Assembly: GCA_028023455.1 (NCBI GenBank)
Contig: JAQFVV010006256.1
Location: 124,001 to 188,000, forward strand
From: Epiperipatus broadwayi
Lineage: Eukaryota; Onychophora; Udeonychophora; Euonychophora; Peripatidae
Direction: 5' to 3'
Length of the DNA stretch: 64,000 nt
Positions 1-12,905 of the stretch are shown here, in pieces (the stretch's first letter is position 1; each line of letters begins with the position of its first letter). Made by a program: the position numbers and the translations under genes. A model generated the notes under the pieces. The model had not been told where the DNA came from and did not search any database. It worked only from the letters and a program-made list of their open reading frames with translations.

Positions 1-420
1 CTCATCGTTAAGCAAGAATATCATATACAGAATACGTATTTATAATGGGGTCTATGGGAAAAAAATTTGGTCGATTCCTAAAGCTAAAAAATCACACTAA
101 ATTAGAAATTATTCATTAACACTTATTTTAAATGCAATCTGTTATTCTTTTTAAACTTTTTTCTAATTCAACATTGGTGTTTTAAAATGTTGTTTTTCTT
201 TTGATTTGAAACCACTTGGGTATGAACAACATTTTTAACAAAGTTACAAAATCAATAACTATTTTTACATAATTACCAGGTGTTCTAAAAATAATATTCA
301 GTAATTAAGGAAGACACACACACAGTTTAATATTCATATTTAGTGTTTACCTGAAAGTTTGTGATGATGATATTTTAGTTGTACTGTACCATATTTATAT
401 GTTGGACTATTTCATCATCT
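1..420. other. AT-rich sequence, no feature seen
   Basis: Low-complexity AT-rich DNA at the window edge with no coding similarity or clear repeat. Confidence 0.5.
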
Positions 421-526
421 CATATAAGTGTTGAATGTCTTTAGAAAAATTAAACTTTATTTAAATAATCCAAGTACTGTATATTATATTTAAATAAAGT
501 TTAATTTTTTTAAAGACACTTATATG
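421..526. repeat. Short hairpin / palindromic MITE-like element
   Basis: Two arms, about 421-467 and 487-526, are near-perfect reverse complements around a loop of roughly 20 bp. The outer edge reads CATATAAGTGT on the left and ACACTTATATG on the right, and both arms contain the AAACTTTATTTAAATA core. This is the layout of a small foldback MITE or the tips of one. No target duplication was resolved. Confidence 0.75.
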
Positions 527-3420
527 TACAGTATATAGTATTATAGATTCATTAATTATATATATTTTAAATTTATACGTTCTAAATTTAAAAATAATTT
601 CCCCCCTGCTCGTTATAGTGAATAATCGATTGTAAATTGAAGTAGTTGATACAAATTGATGATGATCGCTATTGTGAAATATCGCTAAGTAGCCAATTGT
701 TAAATGAGGTTTCGGTGTATATGTTGAATTTTTAAAAAATTTTTTTTTAATAATCACAATTTTTTTTTGTATTTTCATTAAATCACTATTTAAATTGTGA
801 TTTTGATTTTCTTATAAAAAATTTTAAATAATTAACTTTGTATAAGTTGTTAAAATTTTAGTCCCATGTTTTTGTTTTCTGTTTCAGTTAAGTAGATTTA
901 CTAAATTGTGTGTAAGAAGTTAACTATCAATCATCAAAAATGGTAGGAGGATCATTAAGGACTTTTTACAAATTAAAAAAAAAAAAAAATCTTTTTTTTT
1001 TTTTTTTGTGAAAGTGAAATATAATGAAGCTGCAAAATGCATTGTATTAATATATACTATTTCACTTTTATGCTATTCAAAAATGTATGTAATATAAATT
1101 AACAAAGAATAAAAATAAGTAAAATTTGTAAAATTTAATAAATTTTACAATACAGTAACCTATTTTTTAGTCTCAGAATGCCATAACATTTTTTTGGCTT
1201 ATATTGAAAGCATATAATTTCTTCATTTTATTATACTTTCCAATTTTTATGTGATGCAGTATTTCACATAATAAAATGTTTGCTAAGTATAAAACTAAGA
1301 GCTTTACAAAATTTAAAACAAATTTATTTAATATTTTTCTTAAGTAATAAAATATAAATTATCAGTTTGGTAATGGCAGAAAAAAACTAGTAGTATTGCA
1401 TCAGAATGTTTAAAGTTTGAAGAGTTTGAAATGGATGACAGATAGGAGTGACTGTACAGATTTCAAGGTTGATACAGATTTAAAAATCATAAAACAACTA
1501 GATAGGCTATAATCTGCTGTTGATGAAACTTCTTGTTATGTTTCTGTATGAGAAATTGAAAAGTTATTGGAGATAGAAGGATATTGTCTAGAGCATTTTT
1601 AATTGCTATGAAAATCTGACATTTTGTATTCATTTGTTTAAAAAAAAAAAAAAGATAAGGTACAGGAGTAAGTTTTATAATTTTTATTTTTTGAGTGAAT
1701 GTGAATGAATGAGCACACATACAGTAAATATATATGTAAATGTGCTTTTTTAATTTATTATTAATTACATTATTTCAATTTGTTTATACTATACTCTTAA
1801 TTTATATGTGTATACTTTACATGTAAAAAATGTCTGTTGTGTATATGTGTGTGTTAAAAAGTGCTATATATTTGATTGTAATTTAGCTCATCAACATTAG
1901 CTATTATATATGATGTTCATAATGAAACTTGAAATAAAATATAAAGGATATTGTGGTTCATTATATTTGGATTAAATGTATTTAGCCTTAAAATTCTTAG
2001 AATGTGGACAAAAGAAGTAATTTAATTTGATCTTGCATTTATGTTAGCTATCTAAATTGATTATTTATTTTGATGTTTCTTAATCTATACATATAATCTC
2101 AAGGACTCATATTTCAGATTGTGTGAATATCTTAAATGTTAAAACATTTTTCAGTTGCTATTTTGTCACTTAGAAACTTAAAAAACTTTTTGACATTTTA
2201 TGGCTATAAATTTTGTAATTATATTTTTCAAAATTATATATCAAAATAAGTTCATATAAATTTTAATTTTGATAAACTCTTCAAATAATTTTAAATGACT
2301 TTTAATGAAATGTCTATTAATAATGCAGCAAACAGAATAAACATATCATGTCTATTTTTAATATATATATTGTAAAAGATAAAAGTTTTTGAAAAATGTA
2401 AACAAAAAATGCTTGCATTTACATTATACACTATATGTGCATGTATTTTTTTTTTTAATGTTCTATATGTTTACATTAACTTTTTCAATTCTGGATATCA
2501 TTTTGAATTAAAAAAAAATACAACAGATATATTTTGTACAATATCTTCAGTTTGAATACATTAAATGTAAAACTATAAATATTGTTAGAAAGAACAAATA
2601 TGAAGAAATGTAATAAAATTTAAAAAATATAGTTATTACTTGAAAAATTAAAAAAAAAAAGATTTTTTAACATTTTTAAAAATGCTTATTTTGTAGGTTT
2701 ACAAATTCTAAATTTTGAGAGTTAAATGTTAAAATTACATTTGTATAGTTTCTTCTCATTCCTCATAAAATTCTGGGGAAAAAAAAAGATATATAATATG
2801 ACTTACCTGGGATAATTCTTCATTATAAAACATTGAAATATGTTTTTTTTTTTGGTGACTTGCATTTTTACTACTAACTTAGATCTTGTTCTTCTGTGCA
2901 GGTATCTTCTGGAATAATGTTTTTTTTTATAATGAAAAAAAAAAAAATTTAGCAATAAATATTGTATATCAGATATGCAAACAGAATGTTAATAAATTGT
3001 AATTTATCAAAAAATAAAAATAATTTTAAAATAATTGCAAAAATATATAAATATAAAAGAGCAAAGAGAAAAAGTAATAGGATGAAAGACTAAACCCCAA
3101 TTAGTGCAATATAAAATATTAATGACAATAGTTACAATACTAATGCTACTTATTATCTGTCCTACTTTTCATAGGTAGATGACTTATGATTATAAGTATA
3201 ACTTACAAAAAAAATTATATTTGTATAAAAAAGTATAAAAATACTCATCGATTGCAAAAAGTGAAATATAATTGCTTATGTGTACATGACGGATATATAT
3301 GATACAGATATTTACAAAACAGATGTGAGATATTTTATTGGTTGCAGCAACAGATATGACAATAAGATAAATTTGATTTTTCATTATAATCATTATTTAC
3401 AAAAATATATATATATAATA
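527..3420. other. AT-rich non-coding stretch
   Basis: Homopolymer runs (for example poly-A then poly-T near 975-1007), short AT repeats and no supported gene. Short open frames here are the product of AT-rich composition and have no recognisable domain. Confidence 0.5.
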
Positions 3421-3539
3421 TTTACACTTATAGTTGGTAGGAAGTATCACCTCTGAAGCTTCGTATAAAATTATGATTGGTTATGTTCTAACCGTTCGGA
3501 GTTACATATGTATTGTAGCATGAACAGTTTTATTCTATA

Positions 3540-3665
3540 TCACAAAACAGACCTTTATTCTACAGCATTATAAATTATTTATATTAAAAAAAATGAAAAA
3601 TATTATATATTTACAGCTAATAGAAAGTATTACATCTGGAATTTCTTATTTACAGATTGTTAGGT
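3540..3665. repeat. Dispersed repeat copy shared with 14.34-14.45 kb
   Basis: The segment with CTACAGCATTATAAATTATT, an A-rich stretch, AAAATATTATATATTTACAG and then TTAGG-TTTAA-CCCAA-GAA-TTA is repeated in the same order and strand at 14.35-14.45 kb. It marks a dispersed, diverged AT-rich repeat of unknown class. Confidence 0.6.
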
Positions 3666-4140
3666 TTTAAGCCCAAGGAATTACATATATTCATTGGAGG
3701 ATAAAAGTCGACCATTAATCTAATAATCTCAACCTGTAGAGAAGGCAAAACATCACCTTTATCTATGATCTGATAGGTTTAAATGGATACTAAATATTGC
3801 AACTTGTTCGATGAGTGTGACATTAATAATGCAAAGAAGGTTTAAACAAATCTTATTAATCAGCAAACATAATCTGTTCTGAAAGCAGATTAATAAATAG
3901 TCAATTATAACTTTCAGATTCTGAAAGCAGACTAATAGCATTTAAAACAGATTGTTATTCTATAGCCTGTGTGGTCAAGACATTATCGTAGTCTACTGGT
4001 TGACCGCAAGGTCTCTGAAAGTAGATGGTGAAGCTGTCATGAACTTTGACAAATTATAGTGATTAATTCAGAGCTGATTTGAATATAAAAAATAATAAAT
4101 AAAATTAAAAATTCTCGTTTAAAAATAGTTAAATTTTGTC

Positions 4141-4300
4141 AAGCGTTGTTAGCTGAGAGGTCATCGCAGCCATCTTGCAAGCAAGTAGTTGGTTGCAGAC
4201 AGTTGTGGGTTCGCCTCCCGGCCGATGCTATAACATATGGGGGGGGGAAGTTAAATTTAAAATAATACCTATTGTTATTGTCGATCTCAAAAATAAATTA
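4141..4300 (+). repeat. tRNA-derived SINE-like element
   Basis: An A-box-like sequence (TTAGCTGAGAGG, about 4149-4160) is followed about 46 bp later by a B-box-like sequence (GGGTTCGCCTCC, about 4207-4218). This is the internal RNA polymerase III promoter layout of a tRNA. The body cannot be folded into a clean cloverleaf by eye: the anticodon stem region CTTGCAAG is followed by extra sequence, and there is no acceptor-stem match. A G-run and AT-rich tail follow. A tRNA-derived SINE or tRNA pseudogene fits better than a functional tRNA. Confidence 0.55.
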
Positions 4301-5261
4301 TGTTGGAAGAAGCTGAAAACAAAATATTTTTAGGTAATGCTAGAACTAAAATTCTTAGAAATGTTTAATTGCTGTTTTCCTGAGGAGAAATGAAAATAAC
4401 TGGTCTTCTGAACTTTTTAAACATTTTGTCTAACTAGCAAATAATCCCCAAGGAGATTTAAAAAGAAAACAACTTTTTCCTATCTACTAAAGAAAATAGG
4501 TGCCAAAAGCAAGAAATAAACATTTATGTCTAATTATTGTAAAGACTGTTAGCAGAGAAAATGTGGGGATTTTCCAAGGCACAGAGAGGACTTAAATAAA
4601 ATATTTTTATTTCTCTAGCAAATTTTTGACGCCACGCTAGGAGGGGGATGTGTTTTAAATTTCCTTACTTGTATTTACTTATTAATTATACAAGTGAGTC
4701 AAAAAATCCAAAAAACAAATTTTATAAAAATTAAATTCAGGATGTTATATTTTGGTAAAAATATTGATAGATTAACTTTAATTTTGTGTAAGTTATAAAG
4801 CCATATTTAATTATTCCGAAAAAAAGAGAACAGAAAAAAGGTTAAATATTAAAAGCTATTTTAAGTAAAGAGCAATGAAAAAAGATTGCTGAAGGATAAA
4901 ATAAAATGGGAATCCTAATTCAGTAAATGTTTGTTACATTTATTGTAAAAAAAAGATAGGATTGTTTAATTAGAACAGAAAGCTATTTTTAAAATTAATT
5001 AAACAAGAGTAAAGAATAATTGTTAGTACATGTAATGTTCAAAGTCAAGCAAGGAATATATATATATGTAGGTATGCAACAATAAATTTATAATAATTGT
5101 GTAAAATAAAAATTATGTATAATGGTTGTATGAAATAATTATATATATATAATGATTATATAAATAATTAAGGTACTTGTTAATTAGCCACTGTACATTG
5201 CTTGGTGGGTACTGTTTTTGTGCAAAAACCTTTTAATATAACCTATCCGGGCCGGGACAAA

Positions 5262-5790
5262 ACAAAACACTCTTCTTTTTATTTAAAAATGTATGTTATT
5301 TTTCTAATAGTAAATGAAACGTTTAAACAAAACTTTAAAAAATAACAACACTTGATTAACAAACTAATCAGCCCGAATTAAATGAAATTTCATTCAATTA
5401 AATTGCAGTGTGTAGCGCTGGAATGTGCGGGGGGGTGAACGATGGTTTTGCTGATTCAAAGGATCGTACAAAAGATGCATTACTCTGATCAAGCCAAGCT
5501 TATGATTTTCAAAACAACTTCCAACCTCAGACAAGTTTACGTTATTCTTAGCATTCTACATTAAACATCAAAAACAAAAAAGCAAAATACTTTTCTTTTT
5601 ATTTAAAAATGTACATTATTTTTCTAATAGTTAATTAAACGTTTAAACAAAATTGAAAAAAAAAACCCACTTGATTAACAAACTAATCAGCCCGAATTAA
5701 ATTAAATTTCAGCACATAGTGCTGAAATATGCAGGGGGGTGGGAACGATGGTTTTGCCGTCTTCTGATCAAACCAAGCTTACAATTTGTC
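5262..5790. repeat. Tandem direct duplication, period about 320 bp
   Basis: Two diverged copies (about 5262-5510 and 5583-5790) share in order TTCTTTTTATTTAAAAATGT, TTTTTCTAATAG, AAACGTTTAAACAAAA, the 20-mer CTTGATTAACAAACTAATCA with GCCCGAATTAAAT after it, a G-run, GAACGATGGTTTTGC and TGATCAA-CCAAGCTTA. Small indels separate the copies. No coding content; it may be two parts of one larger transposon. Confidence 0.85.
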
Positions 5791-6408
5791 TCTTAGCTCT
5801 TCTCATGAAAACGTGCTTATTTGCATGAGTTTTGGGAAATGGTGTTTGGCCCTACTCTTTTGCAATTCTTTTCATCTTCCAAGCCTACAATTATTAGTAT
5901 GTAATAGTATGTCAGTAGGGTATAAGATCATTACTTCAAATGCACATTAGAAGTTATGGCCAGTTAAATTACATACACCATCACATACAATAGTGATATG
6001 TAAAGTGTGCGCTATTTGCATAGTGTAGCGAAGCACATCAGTAGGCCGTAATATTTGTGTGCAACGCCATCTAGACCTGCTAACGGCTAATATGAACAGA
6101 ACTGTTCTATACACCGTAAGTTTGGCCATATAAAGGCCATATTTTTGCTCAGAAACAGCACCACCAAGCGGTGTGCAGTGGTGAATTAAACTACCAATTG
6201 TAACAATAAATGTGTAGCAATGCAACTATCAATATGTAGCAATATAAATGTGTAGCAGTATTGTTAGATCATAAAAATTGATACCTGGTCTTATAATGTC
6301 AGAGAACTATAAAAAACACCATATATAGTGAAGTGTATAAAAAATTCTATGTGTATGTAAAAAATGCCGTATTTGGTAAAGTTTGTAAAGACTCCAGAAG
6401 TCTTGAGG

Positions 6409-6418
6409 GGTATATAAA
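6409..6418 (+). promoter_or_regulatory. Candidate TATA box upstream of the Penelope-like fragment
   Basis: TATATAAACC lies in a short GC-richer island about 140 bp before the decayed Penelope-like reading frame. It could be the promoter of that element or of another retroelement. Position and motif only; no transcription evidence. Confidence 0.25.
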
Positions 6419-6551
6419 CCCCCAGAACCTGGTCTATTTGTTCTTGCATTAATGTAATTTAGAGAATCCTGCCTCTTAAGTCCAAAAGCAGGATTAGGAT
6501 TTGTTATGTGCAGGTACCTATAATATGCTCGTATGTTATTTAAATTAAACT

Positions 6552-7192
6552 ATGAGCTTGCTATCTCAATTCTGCCATTGTAATTGTTTACTTGCTGCTA
6601 AATATATGAAAAGACTAATTGCGGTGAAAAGAATGTGCACATATGCAATGATACGATATGTGGCAAACTTGGAGAACGTGGGATACAAACGCGGACTTAT
6701 CAATAGAAAAGTCAAAACAGTTTTACCACAAATTTAGATTCAACCCAGTTATAGAAAATAAATCTCAAATTCTGCTACCATACATACCCTCTATAGCTAA
6801 ACATTTGTAAAACACTTCAATAACTTTGAAGTAGGCTTTCACTCACCTCCTAGATTAATCAACAATACAAAGAACAAAATCACACCCAAACTAATCCCCC
6901 AAATCATGTACAAGATTACTTGCTTCCAAGGAGGTTGACAGGCAACATACTACAGAGAAACCAAAGCAGACATTGCCACTAGAATGCGAACTAAGGCCGA
7001 AGGCAACTCAATATTTGTATAGCACGAGAGAGTCACTGGTCACTTCTTTCAGCTGATGTCAGCCAAGATAATTTGCACTGAGCGCAATGACTCGAAGCGC
7101 AAAGTGAAGGAGGTGTGCTTCATTGCAGAAGACTCTAAAGCAATCAATAGAAGAGACGTCTGCTTTACAATCTCTAAAAAGTGGGCCATTTA
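6552..7192 (+). pseudogene. Penelope-like element, GIY-YIG endonuclease remnant
   Basis: Penelope-like retroelements carry a reverse transcriptase and a C-terminal GIY-YIG endonuclease that nicks the target DNA. Here only the C-terminal part survives. The first frame (6552-6737) has CTYAMIRYVANLENVGYKRG and LINRKVK, matching the linker that precedes the nuclease. After stops and a frame change come EVGFHSPPRLINNTKNKITP and a degenerate Y-x-x-x-C site (MYKITCFQ). Then YYRETKADIATRMRTKAEGN, HERVTGHFF, AKIICTERNDSKRKVKEVCF and AINRRD follow, ending in a stop at about 7192. These blocks are in family order. YYRET replaces the usual YIGET, and in-frame stops break it, so it is dead. The reverse transcriptase part is not seen upstream. 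Confidence 0.72.
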
Positions 7193-7977
7193 AATATTAT
7201 TACATAAATTTGCATACGTTACTGTGATATCTACTAACTATTAGTGAAAAGAGCTATGAATATGGGAACATAGAATTCCCAAAAGCAGTCAGCTTATTTA
7301 TTGTTATACAGTTACATTAATTGTGTTTAAAACGCAAGCTTAGAATTAAAGCTTAATGAATAATTTTGGTAAAAGACTTATCATGGGATAACCCAAAGAA
7401 AAATAGTGATCAATTATAATATTAATACTGGATATGGAACAGTGATAGATATAAATAGTGTATGCAGAAAAGAGTGATGTGTTATTTACTCTGTGAATAG
7501 TGCTGTTGCATATATTGGACTTTTGGAAAAAGATCCAGGGTGAAAGCTATCCAGAAAGTTATAATGACTTTCCGCCACAAGGAATTGTTCACAGAAACCG
7601 TGCCTCTTAAGTTTCAATGACCGGATAGGGCAAAAACATCATAGATCTTTTCATTTGTGTAAGCGTGATGGGCTCTAGTAGGATTGTGCAGAGAAAGACT
7701 GTGGTATAAATAACTTGTAATTATTTTAATTCAAGCCTAAGAATAGTGATGACTGATGTTAGTGTATTATCAGTGGTGAATGTCAGTATTTATGGAAAAT
7801 AGTAATTAAAATCAAAGGCTTATTGATCACATTTGTAAATGCCGAATTTTTAGAGGGAGATCTGTGTTTTTTGTGTTTAAAAGTTAATAAATATTTTTAA
7901 ATCTTTACTAGTGATAATTTTCTTTAGATTTATATTATTTTTTATTTATTGGCAAGGGAATATACAACAAGATTACA

Positions 7978-9801
7978 ATGAATAAACCAAGTGCAAGTGT
8001 GAAAAAAATAAAAATATATCACTATCATAAAGAATGGGAAGATGATTATTTTTTTATTATGATGAAAAACAAATGTGTATGTATTGTTTGCAGCATGCAT
8101 GTGGCTTTACCGAAGAAAGCCAATGTTGAAAGACATTTTTGTACTGTACATAAAAATTATGAAGCTGATTATCCATGAGGCACTTCAGCATTAAGAAAAG
8201 CTAACATACAACAGCTAAAGACACAACTCGCTATGCAACAAAATTTTTTTGTTAAGTGCAATACAAACTCAAAACCTACGATTGTATCATTCAAAATTGA
8301 TGAAACTTAAATACAATAAACCCTTTCAAGATGGACAAATATGGAAAGATGCCTTTATCAAAACTGGTGAAATATTATTTCAAAATTTTAAGAATAAATC
8401 TGAAATAATGATTTCTATCAAGAATATGTCATTATCATGAAACATAATCGTTCGTAGTATAGAAGAAACTAGTCAGAGATTTTACATAAAACATTAACAA
8501 TTGTAACATTTTATCATTACAGTTTGACGAATCTACTGATTATACAGGTACTGCACAATTATGTATTTGTATTCACATGGTTTTTGATGACATGTCAGCC
8601 ATCGAAGAATTATTAACAATTATTTCAATTCAAGAAAGGAAAGAAGTTCAAGATATCTATGATTTATTCAAGAATTACATTGTACAAATGAATTTTCCAA
8701 TTCACAAATTAGTATTAGTAACTACCGATAGAGTTCCTGCAATGATTGGCAGTAAAATTAGTTTTGTTACTCTGTAAAAATGATAATGATATATCTAATT
8801 TTATGGGTTATCATTGTATTATACATCAGCATGCCTTGTGTTCAAAAGTATTGAAATTTGAATATGTTATGAGTGTTGCCTTCAAAATTGTTAATATAAG
8901 ATCAAAAAGCTTGTTATGTCATCAATTCCGGGATTTGCTAAAGGAATGTGAGATTGAACTGTTATTACATACTGATGTAAGGTAGTTAAGTCGAGCAAAA
9001 TTTTTAATCAGATTCAGAGAACTTCTATCACAAATAAGATCATTTTTGGAAACTAAAGGTGATTCATATCCAGAACTGAATGACAAAGAATGGTTTCTTG
9101 ACCTTGCCTTTTTCTATGATATTACAGAAAAACTAAATATCTTAAATGTAGAATTACAAGGAAAAGATAAAACAATAATAGTTATGATAAGCACTTTGAA
9201 GTCAATCAAGGAAAAATTAAGTATGTTTGTAATGCAACTGAAGCGTCGTGAATTAAAACATTTCAAAAATATGGCTGACGAGTCTAAAGATAGAAAGAAT
9301 CTAATCTACAATAAATATTTTGAAAATATAGTACTCTTCATAAAGGAATTTGAAGGAAGATTTGTGGAATTTGATAAACGTGAAGATATAGATAGTTTTT
9401 GTCTTATCCATTTAATGTTACCATCAGTATTGAAGATATCACTTGAAATTAAATGAATTTATACATGTACAGATTCACCGGGCCTCAAAGAAGAAATAGT
9501 AAATATTAAATGTGATATACTATTTTAAACCAATGGCTTGAAATGAGAGCTTCTGGACATTAATAACCAAGGAAAAATATCCAAATATTTGGAGAGTTGC
9601 TATATATATTTCAGTGCATTTTTTGGTTCAACATATTTGTGCGAATCAGCATTTTCCTGAATGAATGCAATAAAAACTAAACATAAGTCACAATTATTGG
9701 ATCTACATTTGGAATCATGTTTAAGAATTAGTTTAAGTTCATATGAGCCAAATTTTGACAAACTTGCCAAAACTATGCATTGCCAAGTGTCATCAAAATA
9801 A
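7978..9801 (+). pseudogene. hAT transposase, ZBED5/GTF2IRD2-like, decayed
   Basis: hAT transposases cut and paste DNA transposons; this subfamily gave rise to host genes such as ZBED5 and GTF2IRD2. From the N terminus there is a BED-type zinc finger (CIVC followed by RHFCTVH, codons from about 8070 to 8150). A helical region with LQQLKTQL-like spacing follows, then the catalytic-core signature around DESTDYT (8524 onward), VTTDRVPAMIGSK (8720-8755), YHCIIHQHALCSKVLKFEYV (8810-8870) and DLAFFYDITEKLNILNVELQ (about 9100-9165). The C-terminal hATC dimerisation motif GSTYLCESAFS is at about 9625, ending CQVSSK-stop at 9801. Stops and frame changes interrupt it (for example after YEADYP and after ESAFS), so it is inactive. 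I could not identify matching terminal inverted repeats. Confidence 0.85.
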
Positions 9802-10742
9802 TAGTAAAAATATTTAATTTTTACTTTGTAATTTTTTTTGTTTGTAAAATTTGCATCTAATTTATTTTAATAAAATTCTGAAACAATAATTTTCTTTTTT
9901 TCTTCTATATTTTTTTTAAAATTTAGGACTAGCTCTAGAAAATAATTATTTATATGTAATTTAATAAATATTTTATAAAGCGACATGTACAAATTGTATT
10001 ACCACTAAAGGGAGCTGAGGTAATTTAATAGTAGTCATAATAAAATATCTTTGACAGTTCGTATCTTACAGAAAAAAAAAAACATCAGTTTGTAAGTATC
10101 TTCTAAAAACGTAACGAATATTTGTGAATACCTATAAAGCCCTTACAAAAACAAATAACACCAATTGATAAGTGCTGTAACGAGGCGGTCTACCTTTTGG
10201 TTATTTTTAAACTAAGTTAACATATATCATGTTGCAATTAAGTTGTAGGGATGGCTGTCTAGTCACTATTGATATGCAGATAATTTATTTCAAATATTAT
10301 CTGCCATTAAAAAAGTATAACTTGGATTATTTTGTTCTCACAGTAATGAATCAATTTTGGAATTATCCAAGCATCTACTTGATCTATTAAATCTAGAAAT
10401 ATTATTGCGAAGCGAAAGATTTTAATCCAATAACTCGATCAATTTGCTCTTTATGTACCCTAGCAATATATTTATGGTCATTGGACTTAGCCAAACCCAA
10501 GCACCAATCCCACTGTCAAAGTAAGAATTATATTGAGGGCCGTCGATGGGAGATTTTTACGTTATGCTTAATTAAGTGCCAGACCCTAGCTAACTCATTC
10601 ACAGAGCGGGGGATAAATACACTGCTGGAGATATACTAAATCAGAGCATACGTTTACTCTTATAATCACACAGGTATATTAATAAAGTAATGAAACGCGA
10701 TTAATGAGATAAATATTCTACCGGACACTCCATTCATTCTGA

Positions 10743-12905
10743 TACAGAGGGCGCCACCAGACCACTACGTGTCTGGAAAATTTGTTTACTGTGATCAGAA
10801 TAGATAATGATGATCATTGGTTTGCGCCGACTAGACCCAGGGAGAAACAAGAGATCTTAAATTGTTTAGACAATTGAGACAAAAGCACAAAGACAAATAT
10901 CAGCCAAATTAAGTTTAAACATATTTAATAACATTTTATTCAGAGAAGAATAACTTATAAGAAAAGTTTATAATTTATTAACACAATAAATAGGATTAAC
11001 TCAGGCGTGTACCAGAAATACTTAAGGTAAAGCTATGACAGACCGACTGATCTTCTAATAAACGAATTATAAAAGGGAGGATGTAAATTTCATTCAGCAG
11101 AGGATTCACCCAAACATTGGTTCTTACTTTCAGATACTTAAACCATATGCCCTTGAAACAGATCAAAGAAATCCAGCGCCAATGAGCTTTTCGAGGTCCA
11201 AAGTTGGTCAGACCCCAAATGTCCTTATATCGGTATGAGCTGCACCTATTACTACGTTTAAAATAACGGTGATTGATCCACCTCAAGAAAAACCGAAAAA
11301 TATGCTTGGAACGGAGTAAAACAATTAAAATTGGTGAATCCCAGCACAACGATTGGCGAAAATTACTTTAAAATTAATAATTAAAGTCTCAATAAGGGAC
11401 AAGTAAATAATTAGAAAAACAGTTACGTCTGCCCCAGCATTTAAAGAAAATAAACTTACAAACAAATTCTGAGTACACGCTCTGATAAATTTAAAGCACA
11501 CATAATAAATACAAAAAGAAATCTATCGGAGAGTGCACATGAGTACGAAAACATTAAAAGTTGTAAACACTTTAGCAGGACGAAGGTATTGCGCACCTGT
11601 AATTTAAAAAGGGATAAATATTATCTTCCTGCTGACAACTTATAAAATTACAAAGAAAACAATTCTAATTTCCGCCTTCAGAGATATAAGAAACAAAATC
11701 CCCACCTGCGGAAAATTGGACAATAAAGTCGTCAGCCAAAAGATTTTGGAGGTTTAGCAATAGGGCAAACTAAGAGTTTAAAATTAATTATTGAATCTTA
11801 ACATAATTACAGGTAAGCATTTAAAAGGCACGACTGCCAAAGCATTTATAAAAATACATAAAAATAGAAAACTCACTCGTCACTCTCCAATAAACAAAAA
11901 TTGAAAGTAACTTGGAATCTTAAAACTAAGATTCCAAGACATACTACAAAATATTAGAAAACACAGCAAATATTAAATATGAGGCTATATAAATTACTTA
12001 AGCTTATGAATACATATTTATGATTAGACTGAGCGGAGATTTAATGAGAATTAATTTACCCTGGGAAGAATAATAAAAGAAAATAATTACCTTTCGGTAA
12101 ACGCAATGTTCACATAGAGTGCGCACTATTATTTTAGTTGATTTCAAGTTCTTAGACAGCGGCAAGGTAGATGTAACGAGGTTCCGGCTTCTTGTAGGTG
12201 TTTAAGGCATTACTGGAGCAAATTTGGTAGTCAGGGATCCGTCTTTTGTTGAGTTAGCAAGCCATTCGGGTGGTGGTAACACGTATAGAATTTTTCATCT
12301 TGTTGCAAGCAAAAGGATTTAAATAACAGTGAATTTCCTTTAAGAATTTAAATGTCCGTTGAGATAAAATTTCACTTGAGGAACAGCTTGTCTAGTGACC
12401 AATAATGAATTAACTGACACTCCAAATTTTCAGGGTTATTTATACGTTGCTCCATTTCCGGAAAAACACTTTCCTTGTTGTCCAATTTCTACGCCTTAGG
12501 CAGGGCAAATATTAATCTCCCACTCAATCTAATCTAGGAATTCTACCCAGGGATTATTGAAATGAAAACAACTACATAAAAATCAAATCTCCGCTTTTAG
12601 AATTGTTTACGATAATTAAAATAAAAGCTATAGGAAAGTAATTAGCTAGGTTGCTTGTTTTTTAATTAATTGATTTAAAGTAAAAACAAGCGGTATAAGA
12701 AAATTATTTTAAAATAAATCGATAAACATTGAAATGAAGCGTTTTACATATAAACGCTTGTGTATTTTGATACACGTATTCTTTTTTAAATAATAATAAA
12801 ATTTAAACATTAAACATTTAATGAAAATTAAAAGCTTAATAAATATTTTTGGTAATAACACCTTTGAAACGGATTTCAATTCGGTTCAATATATATATTC
12901 ACCAC
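10743..12905. repeat. Long dispersed repeat, family A, copy 1
   Basis: This stretch aligns by eye, in order and on the same strand, with 25.67-27.59 kb. Shared anchors include CAGAGGGCGCCACCAGA, TGGAAAATTTGTTTAC-TGATCA, CTTAA-AATTGTT-AGACAAT, ATTACGTTTAAAAT, TACACGCTCTG, TGAGCGGAG, TTACCTT-CGGTA, TTAATCTCCCAC and the end CGGTTCAATAT. No convincing protein is encoded; the open frame at 10996-11349 on the minus strand is not conserved in copy 2. It may be the non-coding body of a large non-autonomous transposon or a retroelement untranslated region. Confidence 0.65.

Noticed and set aside
10996-11349. 117-residue open frame on the minus strand
   Set aside because: It lies in family A repeat, is not conserved in the second copy, and has no recognisable domain.
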